From NCBI RefSeq assembly GCF_002776575.1, contig NZ_CP022548.1, forward strand, positions 1,193,001 through 1,257,000: DNA of 64,000 nucleotides, given 5' to 3'. A program made the position numbers and the translations under genes. The notes beneath the pieces were generated by a model that ran no database searches, was not told the DNA's origin, and was given only the letters and a program-made list of their open reading frames with translations. This DNA is from Sphingorhabdus sp. YGSMI21. Lineage in GTDB: Bacteria; Pseudomonadota; Alphaproteobacteria; Sphingomonadales; Sphingomonadaceae. Every line of letters starts with the position of its first letter. Position 1 is the stretch's first letter. Below, piece by piece: positions 1 through 8,506 of this stretch.

Positions 1-77
1 GCTCCATGATTTCCCAAGTGGAGATATATAGCCAAACCTGCTCGGCATAGCCTTGTCACCGATATTTAAACGCCATG

Positions 78-106
78 TTGACACCGCCCCCGCCTTTGCA
101 TAGATT
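78..106 (+). promoter_or_regulatory. Candidate sigma70 promoter of the EPS locus
   Basis: A perfect TTGACA (78-83) is followed after 17 bases by TAGATT (101-106), a fair -10 match. The first EPS gene starts at 210, leaving a leader of about 95 bases. The remaining bases of 1-209 show no coding potential. Sequence match only. Confidence 0.4.
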
Positions 107-209
107 GCTGCAATGCAATATGATTCCATTTAGATGGAAATTGTTTAGCTTTTACAGATTATTAAGACGGTTTGGTCGCTGCTGGCTTATTTAACGAATT
201 GAGGGTGAA

Positions 210-1490
210 GTGTTACTCACTAAGATTCCGCATTTAGCGACCGGACGTCCATTTTTCCACTCGTTGCGTTTCGAACTGGCCTTCGTGCTGATTTGCGGCG
301 TATTCCTGCCATCTGCCGTTACTGTCGGCCTGCCCGCTCTCGACCAATATTATCCAATAGGTGTAAAAAATTCGCTGATCGGGGCTGGTACGTGTGCGGT
401 TGCAATGACTCTGACGCTGCGCCGGTTCCGTTTATATCCTGGAACGGCTGTCGCGCGGTCTATTTTGCCGGTTCTCTTCACCTTTTTCGCTGTCCTGCTG
501 TCATTGGTGGCGATATTGAGGATTGATTATTCCAGCCGCATATTATTTTTCAGTTTTGTCGCTACGCTTGCCGCCCGTTATGCCATCGAAACGTTGCATG
601 TTAAGGCCAAGGGAGTGCTATATTATGTGGTGCCCGGAGGCAGGGCCGCCGTGGTTCACAAACTCGCAAATATACCGACCATCTCGATGACCTCTCCCTC
701 GATTTCCGGTCTACCGGGTTGCGCGATTATTGCCGATTTGCATGCGGATCTGGCTCCTGAATGGGAGCGATTGCTCGCCGAGGCCGCGATCGCCGGAAAG
801 CCCGTCTATCATTACAAGCAGGTCTGGGAAGCCCAGACCGGCAAGGTTCAGATCGACCATCTTTCTGAAAACAGCTTTGGTGCGCTGGTTCCTAGCCTTG
901 TTTATCAGAAATTCAAACGGGCAGTTGATTTGCTTGTCTGTGTCGTCGCGCTCCCCTTCGCACTGCCATTGATGGCTGTTTGCGCCATTCTCATCAAATC
1001 TGACAGCGCTGGGCCGGTTTTCTTCCGGCAGCGGCGCATGGGATTTCGAGGCAAAGTGTTTCAGGTGATTAAGTTTCGGACCATGACGGTGACGCATGAC
1101 GGTGGGGACCGCGATTGCTCGGTCACCCAGACCGATGATCACCGTATCACTATGGTCGGTCGGTTCCTGCGCAGCACCCGGCTGGACGAACTGCCGCAGA
1201 TCTTCAATATCCTGCGGGGCGAGATGAGCTGGATCGGGCCGCGCCCCGAAGCTGTAAGCCTGTCGTCATGGTATGAGCTTGAAATTCCTTTCTACCGCTA
1301 TCGCCATATCGTGCGGCCCGGCATCAGTGGATGGGCGCAGGTTAATCAGGGTCATGTGTCCTCGCTCGACGAGATCGACGACAAGCTGCAATATGATTTC
1401 TATTATATAAAGAACTTGTCTTACTGGCTCGACATACTGATTGCCGCACGTACGGTGCGAGTGGTACTCACCGGTTTTGGTGCAAAGTAG
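210..1490 (+). CDS. Exopolysaccharide initiating sugar transferase (WbaP/ExoY type)
   Basis: Predicted polyprenyl-phosphate sugar-1-phosphate transferase that starts an EPS repeat unit by loading the first sugar-phosphate onto undecaprenyl phosphate at the inner membrane. The N-terminal ~130 residues are hydrophobic with several membrane spans. The C-terminal ~200 residues carry the bacterial sugar-transferase domain: a hydrophobic hairpin helix, then FFRQRRMGFRG, KFRTM, LRSTRLDELPQ, GPRPE and a PGISGWAQVN block. Length (426 aa) fits the family. The GTG start at 210 has GAGGG (201-205) upstream. First gene of the EPS run; the GT4 follows after 6 bases. The sugar specificity cannot be read from sequence. 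Confidence 0.9.
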   Translation: MLLTKIPHLATGRPFFHSLRFELAFVLICGVFLPSAVTVGLPALDQYYPIGVKNSLIGAGTCAVAMTLTLRRFRLYPGTAVARSILPVLFTFFAVLLSLVAILRIDYSSRILFFSFVATLAARYAIETLHVKAKGVLYYVVPGGRAAVVHKLANIPTISMTSPSISGLPGCAIIADLHADLAPEWERLLAEAAIAGKPVYHYKQVWEAQTGKVQIDHLSENSFGALVPSLVYQKFKRAVDLLVCVVALPFALPLMAVCAILIKSDSAGPVFFRQRRMGFRGKVFQVIKFRTMTVTHDGGDRDCSVTQTDDHRITMVGRFLRSTRLDELPQIFNILRGEMSWIGPRPEAVSLSSWYELEIPFYRYRHIVRPGISGWAQVNQGHVSSLDEIDDKLQYDFYYIKNLSYWLDILIAARTVRVVLTGFGAK

Positions 1491-1496
1491 ACCCTC

Positions 1497-2906
1497 ATGT
1501 CTGACCATTCAGTGGGCGCAAAAGCCTCTCACAATAAAGGCGAGCCAGTGCGCGTGATCTTTGTAAACCGCTTCTTCTATCCTGACGAGTCGGCGACCTC
1601 GCTGATGCTGACTGACCTCGCCTTCGCGCTAGAGGCTAAACCTTATGCGCTCCACGTTGTGACCAGTGGCTCGGATTATACGGGTTCTGAAGAGAGGCCG
1701 CCGTCGCGCGAAAAAGTAAACGGAACATCCATTCACCGGCTGCCTGCGCTGCAGGGCGGGCAGACTTCGCTCGTCCGGCGTGTCGCCAATTTTGTCATTT
1801 TCTACCTTTTTAGCTTTGTCGCATTGTTGCGATTGGCGCGGCGCGGCGATTTAGTGGTCTGTCTGACCGATCCGCCTTTTGGCCAGCTGCTATGTCTTCT
1901 TGCGGTCCGGCTGAAAGGCGCGCGGCTCATCAACTGGGTACAGGATATCTATCCCGAAACCGCCATTCGCCTAGGCTTCGGTTCGCCGGGCAATCCTCTC
2001 TTTGGCATGCTGGCCCGATTACGCGACTTTTGCTGGAAGGCAAGTGCAGTCAATGTCGCGATCGGAGCGCGCATGGCGGAATATGTCAAGCACCGCACCG
2101 CCGATGCGGCCGATATTCGAATCATCCCGAATTGGGCCGACGAGAAAGCATTGGCCCCGCTTGCTCATGAAGAAAACCCGCTGCGCAGCAAGTGGGGCTA
2201 CTTGCTCGAAGATTGCGTGATTGGCTATTCCGGCAATCTGGGCCGTGCCCATGACAGCGAAACAATGCTGGGCGCCATAGAGCAGCTTGTCGGCGATGCC
2301 GCATCGCCGGCGCGATTTCTGTTTGTCGGAGGCGGGGCCCAGCGCAAGGGGCTTGAAGAGCGCCTGAAAGCCTATGACAGAGTCCGCTTTTGCAACTATC
2401 AGCCTCGCGAGCAGCTGCGCGAAAGCCTGTCGGTGCCCGATATTCACTGGCTGTCGCTTGCGCCGCAGCTCGAAGGCCTGATTGTGCCGAGCAAATTCTA
2501 TGGCGCTGCCGCTGCCGGACGTCCGATCATTTTCGTCGGCGATGAAGATGGAGAAGTTGCCCGTCTGATCGCGCAGGGAGAATGTGGGCGCAGCTTTGCC
2601 CCCGGTGCAGTCGGTGCGCTGACGCAGTATTTACGAGAGCTTTCGGCGGACCGTAATTTGCGTGAGCTTTTGGGCCAGAACGCGCGTCTTTTTGCTGAGG
2701 ATATTTGCGCTCGTGACAGCCGCCTTGCAGAATGGACTGCGCTGCTTTGCGATTTGGCCACTACGGAAATGTCTGGTTCCTTGGACGAGGCAAAATCTAC
2801 TCAGAAAGCTAATGATTATTTGGCCCTCGAAGGTGCAGCAGTGGTGGGCCCTTCGCGGATTAACGGGCTGGCCAATGGTCAGCAATGCAAGGGATTACAG
2901 TCATGA
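1497..2906 (+). CDS. Glycosyltransferase family 4
   Basis: GT-B fold glycosyltransferase, predicted to add a sugar to the lipid-linked EPS intermediate in the cytoplasm. The N-terminus (VIFVNRFFYPDESATS) is typical of WcaI/WbuB-like GT4 enzymes. The C-terminal half has the nucleotide-sugar site region: IGYSGNLGRAHD, FLFVGGGAQR, then a conserved segment near LEGLIVPSKFYGAAAAGRP containing the family glutamate and glycine-rich turn. 469 aa is slightly long because of a low-complexity tail of about 40 residues. Sits 6 bases after the initiating transferase and overlaps the NusG-like gene by 4 bases, so the three are probably co-translated. Confidence 0.88.
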   Translation: MSDHSVGAKASHNKGEPVRVIFVNRFFYPDESATSLMLTDLAFALEAKPYALHVVTSGSDYTGSEERPPSREKVNGTSIHRLPALQGGQTSLVRRVANFVIFYLFSFVALLRLARRGDLVVCLTDPPFGQLLCLLAVRLKGARLINWVQDIYPETAIRLGFGSPGNPLFGMLARLRDFCWKASAVNVAIGARMAEYVKHRTADAADIRIIPNWADEKALAPLAHEENPLRSKWGYLLEDCVIGYSGNLGRAHDSETMLGAIEQLVGDAASPARFLFVGGGAQRKGLEERLKAYDRVRFCNYQPREQLRESLSVPDIHWLSLAPQLEGLIVPSKFYGAAAAGRPIIFVGDEDGEVARLIAQGECGRSFAPGAVGALTQYLRELSADRNLRELLGQNARLFAEDICARDSRLAEWTALLCDLATTEMSGSLDEAKSTQKANDYLALEGAAVVGPSRINGLANGQQCKGLQS

Positions 2907-3451
2907 CCTCGGCCATCGATAAAACCTCGCTCGCCGAAGCGCCAAAAGCCCAAGGAACCCAGCGTTGGTATGTCGCGCAGGTACAGCCGCGCAAGGAGCA
3001 GTTAGCACTCGCGCATCTGCGGAGGCAGCGCTTCGTAACCTATTGTCCCATTATCAAGCGGACTAGGCGCTTGCGCAAGCAATCGGTTAGCACCGCCGAG
3101 CCGCTGTTCCCGGGCTATGTCTTTGTCGCGCTTGATTGCGAGCGCGAGCCCTGGCGTTCGGTGAATGGCACTATCGGCGTGCTTCGCCTCGTGAGTTTTG
3201 GAATGCAGCCTGCCGTGATGCCTCGCGGGTTTGTAGAACAGCTGCAGAATCTGGCAGGCGACGACGGCCACGTCCGCTTTGATGAGGCCCTGCGACCGGG
3301 CGACGGGGTCAGAATCGTCGGCGGACCATTTGATGGCTTGTGCGGCTCGCTGGCGAGCAGCGGCGGCCGGGAGCGGGTGACCGTGCTGTTGCAAATGCTC
3401 GCTGGTGAAACGAAAGTGACGATGCCTCGCTCAAGCTTGATCGCTACTTGA
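2903..3451 (+). CDS. NusG/RfaH-like transcription antiterminator
   Basis: Specialised NusG paralogue of the kind (RfaH, UpxY, LoaP) that sits in polysaccharide operons and lets RNA polymerase read through long transcripts. The NGN domain is visible: RWYVAQVQPRKEQLALAHL near the N-terminus, then FPGYVFVAL and the IGVLRLVSFG segment. A KOW-like motif follows (GDGVRIVGGPFDGLCGSL). I start it at ATG 2903 because it forms an ATGA overlap with the GT4 stop and has AAGGGAT upstream; an in-frame ATG at 2885 is also possible. Its place near the start of a roughly 28 kb same-strand gene run supports an operon-specific antitermination role. Confidence 0.88.
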   Translation: MTSAIDKTSLAEAPKAQGTQRWYVAQVQPRKEQLALAHLRRQRFVTYCPIIKRTRRLRKQSVSTAEPLFPGYVFVALDCEREPWRSVNGTIGVLRLVSFGMQPAVMPRGFVEQLQNLAGDDGHVRFDEALRPGDGVRIVGGPFDGLCGSLASSGGRERVTVLLQMLAGETKVTMPRSSLIAT

Positions 3452-3538
3452 ACCGGAACGATTGCGGGTCACCGCTGGCGAGTTAACATGTTTTTTTGTA
3501 CAATTCTCTTCTTGTCAAAAAAAGTCGTTTATGACACT

Positions 3539-3552
3539 GTTCAAAATTGAAC
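3539..3552 (+). promoter_or_regulatory. Palindromic operator candidate upstream of the MarR_EPS gene
   Basis: GTTCAA-AA-TTGAAC, a perfect 6-base inverted repeat with a 2-base spacer. The right arm doubles as a -35-like TTGAAC (3547-3552), 18 bases before TAATAT (3571-3576). A repressor bound here would block that promoter, consistent with autoregulation by the MarR-type gene just downstream. Sequence inference only. Confidence 0.4.
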
Positions 3553-3584
3553 ATTGAATACCGAGTTCTGTAATATACCTGTCT

Positions 3585-4004
3585 GTGAGCGGTCGTTTCC
3601 GCCGCAGTGCGGTAGCCGTGAAGCCTGTGGAACCCATTGCCGATTCTCCTTCAATGGCGCGCCTTTCCGAGCGCGAGAGCCTTGATTATGAATTGATGTT
3701 GCTGCTCGAACAGAATCCGGAATTATCGCAGCGAGAATTGTCGCGGCGGCTTGGGATCAGCTTGGGGCGGGTCAATTATTGCTTGCAGGCGCTTGCTGCA
3801 AAGGGCTGGGTAAAGCTGGAAAACTTTCGCCAGTCATCACATAAGCAGCGTTATATTTATGCACTTACGCCTGACGGCATTGCCAGCAAGGGCGCGATGA
3901 CGGGGCGGTTTTTGAAGCGCAAGCTGGCCGAATACGACCATCTTAAAGCGCAGATTGCGCTCCTCGAGCGCGAATTGCCCAAACGGGGAGGGGATGCGAA
4001 GTGA
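3585..4004 (+). CDS. MarR family EPS-associated transcriptional regulator
   Basis: Winged helix-turn-helix regulator of the MarR_EPS type, a family found inside EPS biosynthesis loci. The core at about residues 33-85 contains SERESLDYELMLLLEQNPE, then the recognition HTH (SQRELSRRLGISLGRVNY) and the wing with KRYIYALTPDGI-like residues. The C-terminal ~35 residues form a charged helix, probably a dimerisation coiled coil. The start is uncertain: GTG 3585 lies only 9 bases after the putative -10 element, so a leaderless start or the internal ATG at 3654 is possible; neither has a clear ribosome binding site. It lies between the NusG-like gene and a methyltransferase pseudogene. Confidence 0.8.
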   Translation: MSGRFRRSAVAVKPVEPIADSPSMARLSERESLDYELMLLLEQNPELSQRELSRRLGISLGRVNYCLQALAAKGWVKLENFRQSSHKQRYIYALTPDGIASKGAMTGRFLKRKLAEYDHLKAQIALLERELPKRGGDAK

Positions 4005-4120
4005 TGTGGCGTAAGATACCTGTCTGTCGGTGTTATCGTGCGTGGGTCTCTCGCACAGGTGCAAAAAGCTCGCAGGTAAACTCTCGGTTCGACATCTGCT
4101 GATTTTGGAAAGGGCCAAAT

Positions 4121-4969
4121 TTGAGCCTCCTGAAGACCCTTCGGCTCATTGTCCGGCATCCGCTTAATCGTGGTGGCCAGTTTCGCGCTGTCACGCGGTT
4201 CTTCCGCTGGCAGATTGAAAGCCGCCTCAAGCGAGAGGTTGCGTTCAATTGAATTTCGGGGGCCAAGCTTGTAGTGCAGAGGGGTATGACCGGCGCCACG
4301 GGCAATATTTACTGCGGCCTTCATGAATATGAGGACATGGCTTTCGTTCTCCATGTGCTTCGACCCGGCGATCTTATTGTCGATGTTTGAGCGAACATAG
4401 AAGGCTGCACGGTCCTTGCTTCGGGTGTATGTGGCGCAAGAACAATAGCAATTGAACCCGATCCAAAAACTGCCGCTCACCTTCAACGCAATATCGATGA
4501 AAATGGCTTGGGTGATTTAGCGACTGTGGCAAGGACTGCGATGGGCGATAAGGTAGGCGAGATAAGTTATTCCGTCGGACAGGACACAACCAATCAAGTT
4601 GCTATTTCTGCTGACACGGAGGTTCAGGCAGTCTCCTTGTCGACGCTTGATATGATCCACAAGGATGAAAGCCCGTCGGATATTAAGATGGATGTTGAAG
4701 GTTTTGAAACTAAGGCTTTGCAGGACGCTATGTCGGTCTTTACCGAACATTCACTTTTTGCAATTCAACTCGAAACTGTCGACGAAGAGGCCTGTGGGCT
4801 TTTAGCAGATGCTGGCTTTACACAATTTTTCTACGTGCCGTCGACGCATTCGATATTCAAGGCGCAAAGCGGACGCGGCTCAAATAGCTTGTTTGTGCGT
4901 CAAGCGCTGATGGTTATCGAACGGCAAGCGGCAACGCCGGAACGGCATTTTTATGGCAGATCCATTTGA
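4121..4969 (+). pseudogene. FkbM-type methyltransferase pseudogene (two in-frame stops)
   Basis: A single reading frame from about 4103 to 4969 encodes an FkbM-family SAM methyltransferase, but it is cut by TGA at 4250-4252 (probably an original TGG) and TGA at 4388-4390. The second stop falls exactly on the first glycine of the SAM motif I: the frame reads LIVDV-stop-ANIEGCTV where the family has VDVGANIG. The rest is well preserved, including TIAIEPDPKTAAHLQRNI and the late motif IKMDVEGFE. An internal TTG at 4508 leaves a 153-residue C-terminal fragment without the SAM site. The TTG at 4121 as original start is a guess. An intact FkbM paralogue occurs at 10183. Confidence 0.85.
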
Positions 4970-5249
4970 ATGTTGAGTGTTTGCATTGCTCGAAAATCAC
5001 TACAATATGATCATGGAATGCTGGGTCTGGTGAATGTAGCCATCGCGGTTTCCGCGCAAGCGAAGAACTATTCGTTTCGAAGGGCCCGGCGCGATGAATT
5101 CACTCGGACCATTCATCAACTAAATGAGTCCGATGGAGCTGGCTTATTCGGTGATGAGCGAGGCAACCAAGATCGCTCGCGATCTTGGTTGGTGCGAAGA
5201 TGTTCCGCCAGGCAGCTATGAAAACTTTACAATTTGGAGTGTGATAACG

Positions 5250-6176
5250 ATGCAGTCGAAGCAAAGTCTAGCTGCAACGCCCCGCGGCCAAACATCTTCT
5301 CCCGGTCTGAAGGATTCACTCCGATGGATAACACAAGCTGCGGCGCTCAACGCATACGGCACCTATGTCGGGTTGGGCGCGCGACTACGATCGTCCTGGA
5401 TGATCCGTGAGGACATCACATGGCTGCTTCTCGCTACTATGCCGAACAGCGGTTCGACGGCGGTTTCAAAGCTCATTCAGAACTCCGCCGCTGCAGTCTC
5501 GTTGACGCCGAGCGGAGAAGGTCAATGGCTTGTTCCGGCGATGTCGGCCCCTGGCCGGCGTTGGGACCCGGCGCATCACCCCGATTACAAGCGGATGCGC
5601 CAGATCTGGCTATCACGTGTACCACGCCTCCCCTCTCCGAGCGTGGTGATTGAGAAGTCGCCGCCCAACTTGTGCCGAATCGATAGGATCGCTGATGCTC
5701 TCGCGCCGATGGAGCGCCACGTGGTTTGCTTGACTCGTGATCCCTTTGCGGTCTGTGCTAGTTGGTTCAGACGATATAGCGCCGCCGCCGTGGTACGCAG
5801 TTGGAGGCCCGATTTTGCTGGTAAGATGGAGACACAGGCCGATCATTTGCGGATGCTTGGTCGACTCTATGGGGAATGGGCGGGGCATATGCTCGAGGCT
5901 CGCGAACGTGCTTCCTTGACCATTCGCTATGAGTGCCTGACAAGTAATCCGCAGACGCTAATCGACGGCCTACAGCAGTTATTCCCAGTACTAAGCGATG
6001 TCCGCGTCGATGCGACTGTTTCAGTGAAGGACTACAAGGACGATACTCTACGCAACATGAATGCAGAGCAGGTCGCACGACTGAACTCTCATCAGATTAA
6101 ATTAATTGCCGAAGGTCTAGCGGATCATAGCAATAACATCGAATCGCTCGGCTATTCAACCCAACTGGACTATTGA
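5250..6176 (+). CDS. Sulfotransferase family protein
   Basis: Predicted PAPS-dependent sulfotransferase. The 5'-phosphosulfate-binding loop is a variant form, MPNSGSTAV (residues ~64-72), and the 3'-phosphate-binding motif is LTRDPFAVCASW (~161-172). The C-terminal part has IRYECLTSNPQ, matching the usual RYE/EDL segment. The open frame extends upstream to 5124, but I prefer ATG 5250, which has GGAG at 5236-5239. The intervening 4970-5249 encodes nothing I recognise. First of four sulfotransferases in this locus; its substrate is inferred to be the EPS or its lipid-linked unit. Confidence 0.78.
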   Translation: MQSKQSLAATPRGQTSSPGLKDSLRWITQAAALNAYGTYVGLGARLRSSWMIREDITWLLLATMPNSGSTAVSKLIQNSAAAVSLTPSGEGQWLVPAMSAPGRRWDPAHHPDYKRMRQIWLSRVPRLPSPSVVIEKSPPNLCRIDRIADALAPMERHVVCLTRDPFAVCASWFRRYSAAAVVRSWRPDFAGKMETQADHLRMLGRLYGEWAGHMLEARERASLTIRYECLTSNPQTLIDGLQQLFPVLSDVRVDATVSVKDYKDDTLRNMNAEQVARLNSHQIKLIAEGLADHSNNIESLGYSTQLDY

Positions 6177-6342
6177 CCGAACCCTGAGTATCTTAGTACT
6201 TATCCAATAAATGCAATGAAGAGTCTACATTTCTTGATATCGGGTTTCAGGGCTTGGTCTCGACTTTTCTGCGCATCAGGCAATTGCTACCGAATACTTA
6301 CTTACAAACGGGTCCGCTCGCATTTCTAACCATTCTGTATCA

Positions 6343-7662
6343 ATGATCGGGCCTGCGCTTAGTCGTATCCGCACCAACTTCGCCAAAGTGGTAAGCGGGC
6401 AAGCGAGTGTGGCGGGACTCAATTTCTTGACGCTGGCGATTAATACGCGGGCGCTCGGAATCACCTATTTCGGCATTCTGATCATCATCCAGTCAACCAC
6501 TGAATTGGTGGTTAAGATTTTCGGCTTCACCACTTGGCGGGCGCTGCACAAATTTGGTGCAGACGACGTTGCGGCGGGCCGTTACGACCTCTTGCGCCAG
6601 CGCTATCGCTTTGGATTTATACTCGATCTGGGCGCTGCTCTGTTTTCGACGATAATCACAATCATCGCGTTCGCTTTTTTTAGCACCTATTTTGGCTTGG
6701 ACGAAGAAACTCGTTCGCTTGGTATGTTGTATTCGTTCACCAACCTGTTTCAAGGGACCTCTGCCAGCGTCGGCATTTTACGTATCACCGAACGCTTCGG
6801 TCTTGCAGTGATAATACAGGTCATCGGAGCGGCGTGTCTGCTTGGAAACGCACTGGTTCTTTACGCAATCGACGCTCCCTTCGCGATTTATATATACACC
6901 GTTGGCGGCATCGTCATCACTTGGAACACGGCGCTAAACCTTGCCGGTTTTATAGTCGTTCAAAGCCGAGTCGCTCACATGGAAGGGAGTCATGCAGCTA
7001 CAAATGTCGATTACAAGACATTCTTGAATTTTGCTCTCGCTTCCTCGGCAGGAGGAACCTTGAAGGGCTTCCGCCAGCGAGGCGAAGTTCTGATCGTCGC
7101 CGCCTTTCTTGGACCCGAGGGTGCGTCAATTTATGGGGTCGCCTATCGCATCGGAGCGCTGTTTGCCCGGTTTGTTGATGCTGCAACCCAAGCGATCTAT
7201 CCTGAATTCGCCCTCTTGGTTGCGAAGAGAGAATTTGTCGCCGCCAAGCGCCTGGTTTTCAAGATGAGCGGCATCGGTCTCGTCGCGACCCTTCCCGTCC
7301 TGCTACTGGCCATCGGCTTTGGTGGCATTCTACTTGCACTGGCCTTTGGTGCGGAATTCGCCAGTGGCCAGTTCAGCCTCGTCTGGCTCCTTATCGCCTA
7401 TCTCATCCCTTCGGCCCTGTTCGCGCTCGCTCCCTACTCGCAATTGGCATTTGGTGCGGGGCGCTTTTTAGGAATGGAGATGGCGGCATTCGTGGCTTTT
7501 CTGGCGGCGGCATGTGCAGGCCCCTATTTCCTCGGCATTCAGGGTGCGGGACTTGGCACAGCGGCGTTCACGGTTGTCCTTTTTGGCCTGTTGGTTTACC
7601 AGGCGTTGACGCGCCGGCCTGCCGAAAAATCGGACGATGCAGATGGAAGGTGGGGCAGTTGA
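6343..7662 (+). CDS. Polysaccharide flippase (Wzx-like)
   Basis: Predicted MOP/PST-superfamily flippase that moves the undecaprenyl-linked repeat unit across the inner membrane. The 439 residues are almost entirely hydrophobic helices, about 12 to 14 spans, starting with a short amphipathic segment (RIRTNFAKVVSGQASVAGLN) typical of Wzx and MATE-like transporters. Charged residues are concentrated in short loops (for example GFRQRGEVLIVAAFLG, a conserved place in this family). It is preceded by 166 bases without a gene and followed directly by a sulfotransferase whose ATG lies one base past this stop. With the polymerase at 13264 it defines a Wzx/Wzy pathway. Confidence 0.85.
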   Translation: MIGPALSRIRTNFAKVVSGQASVAGLNFLTLAINTRALGITYFGILIIIQSTTELVVKIFGFTTWRALHKFGADDVAAGRYDLLRQRYRFGFILDLGAALFSTIITIIAFAFFSTYFGLDEETRSLGMLYSFTNLFQGTSASVGILRITERFGLAVIIQVIGAACLLGNALVLYAIDAPFAIYIYTVGGIVITWNTALNLAGFIVVQSRVAHMEGSHAATNVDYKTFLNFALASSAGGTLKGFRQRGEVLIVAAFLGPEGASIYGVAYRIGALFARFVDAATQAIYPEFALLVAKREFVAAKRLVFKMSGIGLVATLPVLLLAIGFGGILLALAFGAEFASGQFSLVWLLIAYLIPSALFALAPYSQLAFGAGRFLGMEMAAFVAFLAAACAGPYFLGIQGAGLGTAAFTVVLFGLLVYQALTRRPAEKSDDADGRWGS

Positions 7663-7663
7663 T

Positions 7664-8506
7664 ATGAATCTTCATCCACCTTTACCGAATTTTTTCGTTA
7701 TCGGGACCGCCAAATGCGGAACTACGAGCCTCGCGCAATTCTTCGAGCAGCACCCCGATGTTTGTTTTTGCGAGGCGCATGAGCCTAACTTCTTTGCCTT
7801 CGATCATTACTTTCAACGTGGGCTTAAGGCCTATCGCCATCGCTATCGGCATTACAAGGGCGAAAAGGCGATAGGGGAAAAGAGCTGGCGATACTCCTGC
7901 AAAGATAATTATCCTGAAGCTCGCGACCGCATGCTGGCTGCGATCCCGACTTTTAAAGTGATTTATATAGTGCGCGATCCACTGCCGCGTGCCCTTTCCA
8001 TGTGGCGCGAATTGCGTGATGGTGGACAGGACCGTATTCCTGCCGACCCCAATGAAGCGCTATCCAACGAGGGCATAGTGGTCGACAGCAGCCGCTATGC
8101 CCGGCAGCTTGATCATTTCGAACAAAAGGTCGGGCAGGAAAACTGCAAGGTTATGTTCTTCGAGGACATGGTCGCCGACCCGGATTCTTTCTATGCTGCC
8201 CTGTGCGAATTTCTGGGGATCGCCACGTTCCTGCCGGCCGAAGCAATCCACGCCAACGTCTCTACGGGACAACGATCGGACACGAAGATTCTCGAACTGA
8301 TCCGGGCGACGGGCCTTGCTGGACTCTTACGCCGATGGGCTCCTGCGTCGCTGCGCAAGGCCGCGAGGGGATGGGTCAAGCGTCCGGTACGAGAAGTCCC
8401 AATCACGTCTGAGACAGAACGACGCTTTTTTGAATTGGTTGGCGAGGACTGTGTCCGATTACTTGAGCGAGAGGGGCGCGCCCCTGCGATGTGGAGGTTG
8501 GCATGA
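7664..8506 (+). CDS. Sulfotransferase domain protein
   Basis: A canonical PAPS-dependent sulfotransferase: the 5'-PSB loop is GTAKCGTTSL (residues ~14-23) and the 3'-PB motif is VRDPLPRALSMW (~103-114), with the serine that contacts the 3'-phosphate region (VVDSSRY) further on. This resembles the heparan/chondroitin-type sulfotransferase fold. I start it at ATG 7664 (one base after the flippase stop, with a purine-rich AAGGTGGGG upstream) rather than the ATG at 7637 inside the flippase gene. It overlaps the next sulfotransferase-like gene by 4 bases. It likely transfers sulfate to a sugar of the EPS repeat unit. Confidence 0.9.
   Translation: MNLHPPLPNFFVIGTAKCGTTSLAQFFEQHPDVCFCEAHEPNFFAFDHYFQRGLKAYRHRYRHYKGEKAIGEKSWRYSCKDNYPEARDRMLAAIPTFKVIYIVRDPLPRALSMWRELRDGGQDRIPADPNEALSNEGIVVDSSRYARQLDHFEQKVGQENCKVMFFEDMVADPDSFYAALCEFLGIATFLPAEAIHANVSTGQRSDTKILELIRATGLAGLLRRWAPASLRKAARGWVKRPVREVPITSETERRFFELVGEDCVRLLEREGRAPAMWRLA

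Noticed and set aside
4970..5249. Possible gene or gene remnant before the first sulfotransferase
   Set aside because: Pieces in two frames (for example SPMELAYSVMSEATKIARDLGW) look protein-like, but I could not place them in any family, and a good start with GGAG exists at 5250.
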